A stretch of DNA of 9,842 nt. It comes from Thermofilaceae archaeon. Its GTDB lineage: Archaea; Thermoproteota; Thermoprotei; Thermofilales; Thermofilaceae. Of the stretch, positions 6,928 through 9,842 are shown piece by piece. Numbering within the stretch: position 1 is the first letter of the stretch; each line of letters starts with the position of its first letter. The notes under the pieces are model-generated. The model searched no databases, was not told the origin of the DNA, and saw only the letters and a list, made by a program, of their open reading frames with translations. The translations under genes were made by a program, and so were the position numbers. Where the stretch lies: positions 1 through 9,842 of the forward strand of contig JALURH010000173.1 of NCBI GenBank assembly GCA_027017025.1, written 5' to 3'.

Positions 6928-6937
6928 ATTATATTTT
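6928..6937 (-). promoter_or_regulatory. TATA box of the TauE/SafE-DUF1634 operon
   Basis: The minus strand reads AAAATATAAT, preceded by a GGGGA purine-rich BRE-like stretch. The core is centred about 27-29 bases upstream of the GTG start. It overlaps a GGAAAA/TTTTCC inverted repeat (6923-6940) that could serve as a repressor site over the promoter. Confidence 0.55.
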
Positions 6938-7073
6938 TCCCCAGAAATATGTATTGAGGTAGTATCTGTACGTAATAATTTAGTCGGTTTGGAGAACCAG
7001 CATATAGAGAAGGAAAAATATCTAGCAATATGGTTAAATCCAACCTGTAGCGTTACCTTAATGGTAATTATCT

Positions 7074-8231
7074 ATGAGCAAGAAGAGACCTGGGTATAGG
7101 AATGTTTTCGCCCTAGGTCTAGTAAGTTTCTTCACGGATTTATCGACGGAAATGATACTTGGGATCCTACCGATATACGTTATAGCAGAGCTTAAGGCAA
7201 CGAGAGCTGCCCTCGGCTTAATGGAGGGAGTAGCTGAACTATCTAACTATGTCTTCAGACTCATATCTGGAGTCGTTTCTGATCGAGTCGGTAAACGTAA
7301 GGTTTTCGTATTTCTCGGCTACCTTTTCTCGAGCATAGCTAAACCACTCTTCGCTTTTGCACAAACATGGGTAGATGCAGTAATTATAAGGACACTTGAT
7401 AGGGTGGGGAAAGGAGTGAGAACAGCGCCTCGAGATGCTTTGATAAGTCAGTCCGTTAGGGAGAAAGAGGCTGGGAAAGCTTTCGGTATTCATAGGACAC
7501 TTGATCAGACTGGAGCAATACTTGGCCCACTCCTAGCATTTATCCTAGTCCCCCTCTTTGGAACTAGGATGATATTTATTGCATCATTTATTCCAGCAGC
7601 TATAGCACTCATAGTATTAATCCTATTTGTAGTTGAGGTTGAGATCTCAGTGCGTAGGAAGGCTCTCTTTGGGGGCGCTAGAGACGTATTTAGGGGAAAG
7701 TTCCTCCTAGTACTTATAGCTCTAACGCTCTTCAACCTAGGTTTGTATAATTTCTCCTTTGTGCTCGTCCGTGCAGGCGAGCTCGGTATAGCTACTTTCG
7801 CCCTACCTCTCATCTACATGGCAATCAATATTACACATACCGTAATAGGGTATCCATCAGGTATACTTGCTGACAAAATAGGGAGGGAGAAAACCCTTGT
7901 CCTAGGCATGATGTTCTTTACGTTGTCTTCAGTATTGTTAGCGGTTTTATCTGGTAGCTGGGTTTATGGTGTCATTATTGCACTTATCTTCGGAGTCTAC
8001 CAGGGAATATACGATACAGTATCTAGAGCAATTGTGCCAAAGTATGTTCCAGAGGAGCTTAGGGGAACAGCCTACGGTATATACTACCTCGTCGTAGGTT
8101 TAGCTTTCCTAGCTGGGATATCTATTGTAGGCTTCCTATGGGATACATATGGTAGAACCCTAGCATTCACCTACAGTACGCTCTTGTCAACCATAAGTGC
8201 AGCGATAATGCTTATAGTATCAAAGGAATAA
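7074..8231 (+). CDS. Major facilitator superfamily transporter
   Basis: This is a 385-residue protein with about 12 membrane helices, the normal size for an MFS secondary transporter in the cytoplasmic membrane. Loop 2-3 carries the MFS signature GVVSDRVGKRK (66-76). The second half has its counterpart GILADKIGREK (263-273). A further conserved block DRVGKGVRTAPRDALIS (109-125) and the helix TDLSTEMILGILPIY (21-35) mark a prokaryotic efflux-like subgroup whose substrates are mostly unknown. The ATG at 7074 gives a natural N-terminus. A weak TATA-like GTTAAAT (7033-7039) and a GGTAAT stretch 5 bases before the ATG may drive transcription and translation. It is divergent from the TauE/SafE operon and convergent with the DUF483-like gene, with only 9 bases between stops. 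Linked function with the TSUP transporter is possible but unproven. Confidence 0.92.
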   Translation: MSKKRPGYRNVFALGLVSFFTDLSTEMILGILPIYVIAELKATRAALGLMEGVAELSNYVFRLISGVVSDRVGKRKVFVFLGYLFSSIAKPLFAFAQTWVDAVIIRTLDRVGKGVRTAPRDALISQSVREKEAGKAFGIHRTLDQTGAILGPLLAFILVPLFGTRMIFIASFIPAAIALIVLILFVVEVEISVRRKALFGGARDVFRGKFLLVLIALTLFNLGLYNFSFVLVRAGELGIATFALPLIYMAINITHTVIGYPSGILADKIGREKTLVLGMMFFTLSSVLLAVLSGSWVYGVIIALIFGVYQGIYDTVSRAIVPKYVPEELRGTAYGIYYLVVGLAFLAGISIVGFLWDTYGRTLAFTYSTLLSTISAAIMLIVSKE

Positions 8232-8240
8232 TATTTCTAT

Positions 8241-9260
8241 TCAACCAAGAATTACACGATACTCTCTGAAAACCGTGGAAAGATATCTGTAGCTTGTTCT
8301 CCCCCTAAAAAATTCCTCTGTGAAACATACATAGGTTTCATTTGTTTCCGGATTACATACAATAACTCCTTTACTGGCTTTAAAAGCCACATATTTTATC
8401 CCCATAGTTTCTGGAGTAAGTTTCACAGGGAAATCACCCATCTCATACACGTAGATAAATGGTCTGCCGATACTAGCTATTCGTGCAGTATAGTTTTCAC
8501 CGAGAACCCTCAATGCTTCCCTAGTGAACCACTCCTCAATTTCTCCATCAACTATATTGTAGTCAATATATCTACGACCGATGGACCACGCTAGATGAAC
8601 CATTGATAATCTCTCGATAACGTTCTCGTAGATGGTTGTTGAAAACTCTTCAATTGCACGCAGGTATTTTTTACCTAGCTCAAAGGTTTTTCTACAATTA
8701 GTTGTACAAGGTGTGTGATATACAGCCCAGAACTCAACAGGTATTTTCGACTCCAACCCTCTTTTTATCAGCTCGCTATGGTATATGTGTCTAGCCTCAG
8801 CTGGATCCCTACACCGAAGGAAGAAATCTATACAACACTTAGGGTAACCTAATATTTCGCCGAGCCTAGCTGTCCTCTCAGCTTCGTTTCCAGCCCTAAG
8901 TATATAAAGCTTATATAGCTCCAAGAGAATACTTGGATCCCTAGCTATTAGAACGTTTTCAACTTCTATCCTCAATCGTTTACTAGGCTCAAAGACCACA
9001 TTAATTTTTAAGCCTAGATTTCTAGCTTCAACCTCAGCTTCACTGGAGAGTTCTTTGGGACATGAAAGTATTGGACCATTAGTACTACTATAAATGTAGC
9101 ATATACCTAGTTCCTCGAGGAAGCGACGGAGTTGTGACCAACAGTTTACATTTATAGACTCTAGGACGGAGGAGGGCTTAAATCCAGCCGCAACGGCATA
9201 AAGAGAACATATAGTTATTGGATGAAGTTCTTTGAGAGAATCTATATACCTTCCCACCAT
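8241..9260 (-). CDS. DUF483-like archaeal protein with a Cys/His cluster
   Basis: This soluble protein of about 339 residues has no signal peptide or membrane helix. The centre holds LGYPKCCIDFF (C142, C143) followed by C150, then HTPCTTNC (H182, C185, C189). The CC pair with a later HxPCxxxC is what I associate with the uncharacterised archaeal family DUF483, though I cannot confirm the match without a profile search. The grouped Cys and His residues could bind a metal or an iron-sulfur cluster. The N-terminal 100 residues look like a separate small alpha/beta region. I chose the ATG with first base 9260 because a strong TATA box (9284-9293) lies 24-33 bases upstream. The frame is open to a TTG at 9302, but that start would put the TATA box inside the coding region. 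No function is assigned. Confidence 0.78.
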   Translation of the reverse strand: MVGRYIDSLKELHPITICSLYAVAAGFKPSSVLESINVNCWSQLRRFLEELGICYIYSSTNGPILSCPKELSSEAEVEARNLGLKINVVFEPSKRLRIEVENVLIARDPSILLELYKLYILRAGNEAERTARLGEILGYPKCCIDFFLRCRDPAEARHIYHSELIKRGLESKIPVEFWAVYHTPCTTNCRKTFELGKKYLRAIEEFSTTIYENVIERLSMVHLAWSIGRRYIDYNIVDGEIEEWFTREALRVLGENYTARIASIGRPFIYVYEMGDFPVKLTPETMGIKYVAFKASKGVIVCNPETNETYVCFTEEFFRGRTSYRYLSTVFREYRVILG

Positions 9261-9283
9261 TCCTATATCTAGTTTCTTCTCCC

Positions 9284-9293
9284 TATATAAAAA
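9284..9293 (-). promoter_or_regulatory. TATA box of the DUF483-like gene
   Basis: The minus strand reads TTTTTATATA followed by GGG, centred about 26-28 bases before the ATG at 9260. The implied transcript is leaderless. This argues against the longer TTG-initiated form of the protein. Confidence 0.6.
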
Positions 9294-9338
9294 ACTAAAC
9301 AATAATGCTACTGGGAGTTTAACTAAATTAATTTTGTA

Positions 9339-9358
9339 TTACGTAAGTTCTTACGTAA
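9339..9358. promoter_or_regulatory. Perfect 9-2-9 inverted repeat, candidate vapBC operator
   Basis: TTACGTAAG, then TT, then CTTACGTAA forms a perfect inverted repeat. Each arm contains the 8-base palindrome TTACGTAA, repeated at a 12-base step (9339-9346 and 9351-9358), close to one helical turn. It ends 10 bases upstream of the vapB TATA box (9369-9375) and lies between divergent genes. VapB antitoxins of the AbrB type commonly bind inverted repeats at their own promoter, so autoregulation is the simplest reading. It could also affect the DUF483-like gene, whose TATA box is about 46 bases away on the other side. Confidence 0.6.
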
Positions 9359-9368
9359 GATTAATATG

Positions 9369-9375
9369 TTTATTA
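9369..9375 (+). promoter_or_regulatory. TATA box of vapB
   Basis: TTTATTA is centred near 9372, 27 bases before the ATG at 9399, so the vapBC mRNA is probably leaderless. The palindrome at 9339-9358 sits immediately upstream, where a bound protein could block or assist TBP/TFB. Confidence 0.5.
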
Positions 9376-9398
9376 GGATTCTTTTCCATGATGTATAG

Positions 9399-9659
9399 AT
9401 GAAATATAGGGTGAAGATTTCAAGTAAGGGGCAAATAGTTATTCCCAAGGAGATTAGGGAGAAATATGGCTTTAGGAAAGGAACAGAGGTTTTTATTGAA
9501 TTACTAGACGAAAATAGGTTAATTATAGAGAGGATACCTAGATTAAGTAAATATTTCGGTATCCTAGGAGATACTAAACTATCTGAGATTTTGCTTAGAG
9601 AAAGAGAAGAAGAAATAAAAAATGAAAGAGAAAGGTTAAGTGAATTGGGGGTAGAGTGA
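9399..9659 (+). CDS. vapB: VapB-type antitoxin, AbrB/SpoVT swapped-hairpin family
   Basis: This 86-residue protein has a typical AbrB/MazE-like DNA-binding domain at residues 2-46: MKYRVKISSKGQIVIPKEIR, then the GFRKGTEV turn and the strand RLIIERI. The C-terminal part (about 48-82) is a highly charged helix (REREEEIKNERERL) that would wrap around and inhibit the PIN-domain toxin. The stop codon overlaps the start of the downstream toxin gene in the sequence GTGA, the usual arrangement for vapBC. A TATA box 27 bases upstream suggests a leaderless mRNA, and the adjacent palindrome is a likely binding site for the VapBC complex. The length is normal and the gene is intact. Confidence 0.92.
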   Translation: MKYRVKISSKGQIVIPKEIREKYGFRKGTEVFIELLDENRLIIERIPRLSKYFGILGDTKLSEILLREREEEIKNERERLSELGVE

Positions 9660-9842
9660 GGAAACTAGTTCTTGATACAGGTCCTTTCCTCCTATTATTC
9701 ACTAAAGAAAATGGTTCTGAGAAAATAAAACGGATTATTATTAAACATGAAATTAGGGAGATGGATGTCTATATTCATCCAAATAACCTTGCAGAAGCAT
9801 ATATGGTATTCAATAAGGTAATTAGGGAGAAAACCGGTATAC
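9656..9842 (+). CDS. vapC: VapC-type PIN-domain toxin, 3' end cut off by the window
   Basis: The first 62 codons begin with a GTG inside the GTGA overlap with vapB and run to the right edge. The protein starts (M)RKLVLDTGPFLLLFT, the first strand of a PIN domain with the metal-binding acid D7. A second conserved acid, E47, occurs in NNLAEAYMVFNK. PIN toxins of VapBC modules are Mg2+-dependent endoribonucleases that cut tRNA or rRNA when freed from the antitoxin. The remaining catalytic acids lie beyond the window. A GGGGGT stretch (9647-9652) just before the GTG may serve as ribosome site, and coupling to vapB translation is likely. Confidence 0.9.
   Translation, partial: MRKLVLDTGPFLLLFTKENGSEKIKRIIIKHEIREMDVYIHPNNLAEAYMVFNKVIREKTGI

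Noticed and set aside
6821..7099. 92-residue plus-strand open frame spanning the divergent promoter region
   Set aside because: It begins inside the antisense of the TauE/SafE gene, runs through the TATA boxes and ends inside the MFS gene; no family features are visible.
7239..7813. Two minus-strand open frames (84 and 102 residues) inside the MFS gene
   Set aside because: Both are antisense to the MFS coding region and have no recognisable motif or start signals.
1..9842. tRNA, rRNA, CRISPR arrays or integrase attachment sites
   Set aside because: Intergenic regions are short and hold only promoter-like sequence; no cloverleaf, spaced repeats or integrase gene were found by eye.

Overview
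The window looks like chromosomal DNA of a hyperthermophilic crenarchaeon (Thermoproteota), probably in or near the Desulfurococcales. The signs are AT-rich TATA/box A promoters 25-30 bases upstream of start codons, several apparently leaderless genes, heavy use of ATA (Ile) and AGG/AGA (Arg), dense packing with overlapping convergent gene ends, and family content (VapBC, AbrB, a DUF483-like protein, archaeal Wzx-type flippase). The genus cannot be fixed from the sequence alone.

Left part (1-4840): the edge holds the 5' part of a small ribbon-helix-helix-like gene (minus). It is divergent from a 299-residue alkaline-phosphatase-superfamily phosphodiesterase (AP1, plus). Then come two minus-strand genes, a membrane-anchored family 2 glycosyltransferase and a polysaccharide flippase with many membrane segments. 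They are followed by a second 299-residue phosphodiesterase (AP2, plus), a gap-free paralogue of AP1 (about 62% identical by hand count). The layout AP1 > < GT2 < flippase | AP2 > reads as a surface-glycan assembly and export cassette bracketed by duplicated phosphodiesterases. AP1 and AP2 share an 89-bp tract that is identical base for base, although neighbouring codons have diverged heavily. This looks like recent gene conversion over the metal-site motif, and it also places a perfect direct repeat on either side of the GT2-flippase pair.

Middle part (4841-8231): an aldo/keto reductase with an intact catalytic tetrad (plus) converges on a minus-strand operon of a TauE/SafE (TSUP) anion transporter and a small DUF1634 membrane protein joined by an ATGA overlap. 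A 170-bp intergenic region separates this operon from a divergent 12-helix MFS transporter (plus).

Right part (8232-9842): a minus-strand DUF483-like protein with a conserved-looking Cys/His set is divergent from a vapB-vapC toxin-antitoxin operon that runs off the window. A 9+2+9 perfect inverted repeat sits directly upstream of the vapB TATA box and is a candidate operator. No tRNA, rRNA, CRISPR, transposase or insertion sequence was seen. The intergenic regions are all shorter than about 200 bp and hold mainly promoters.
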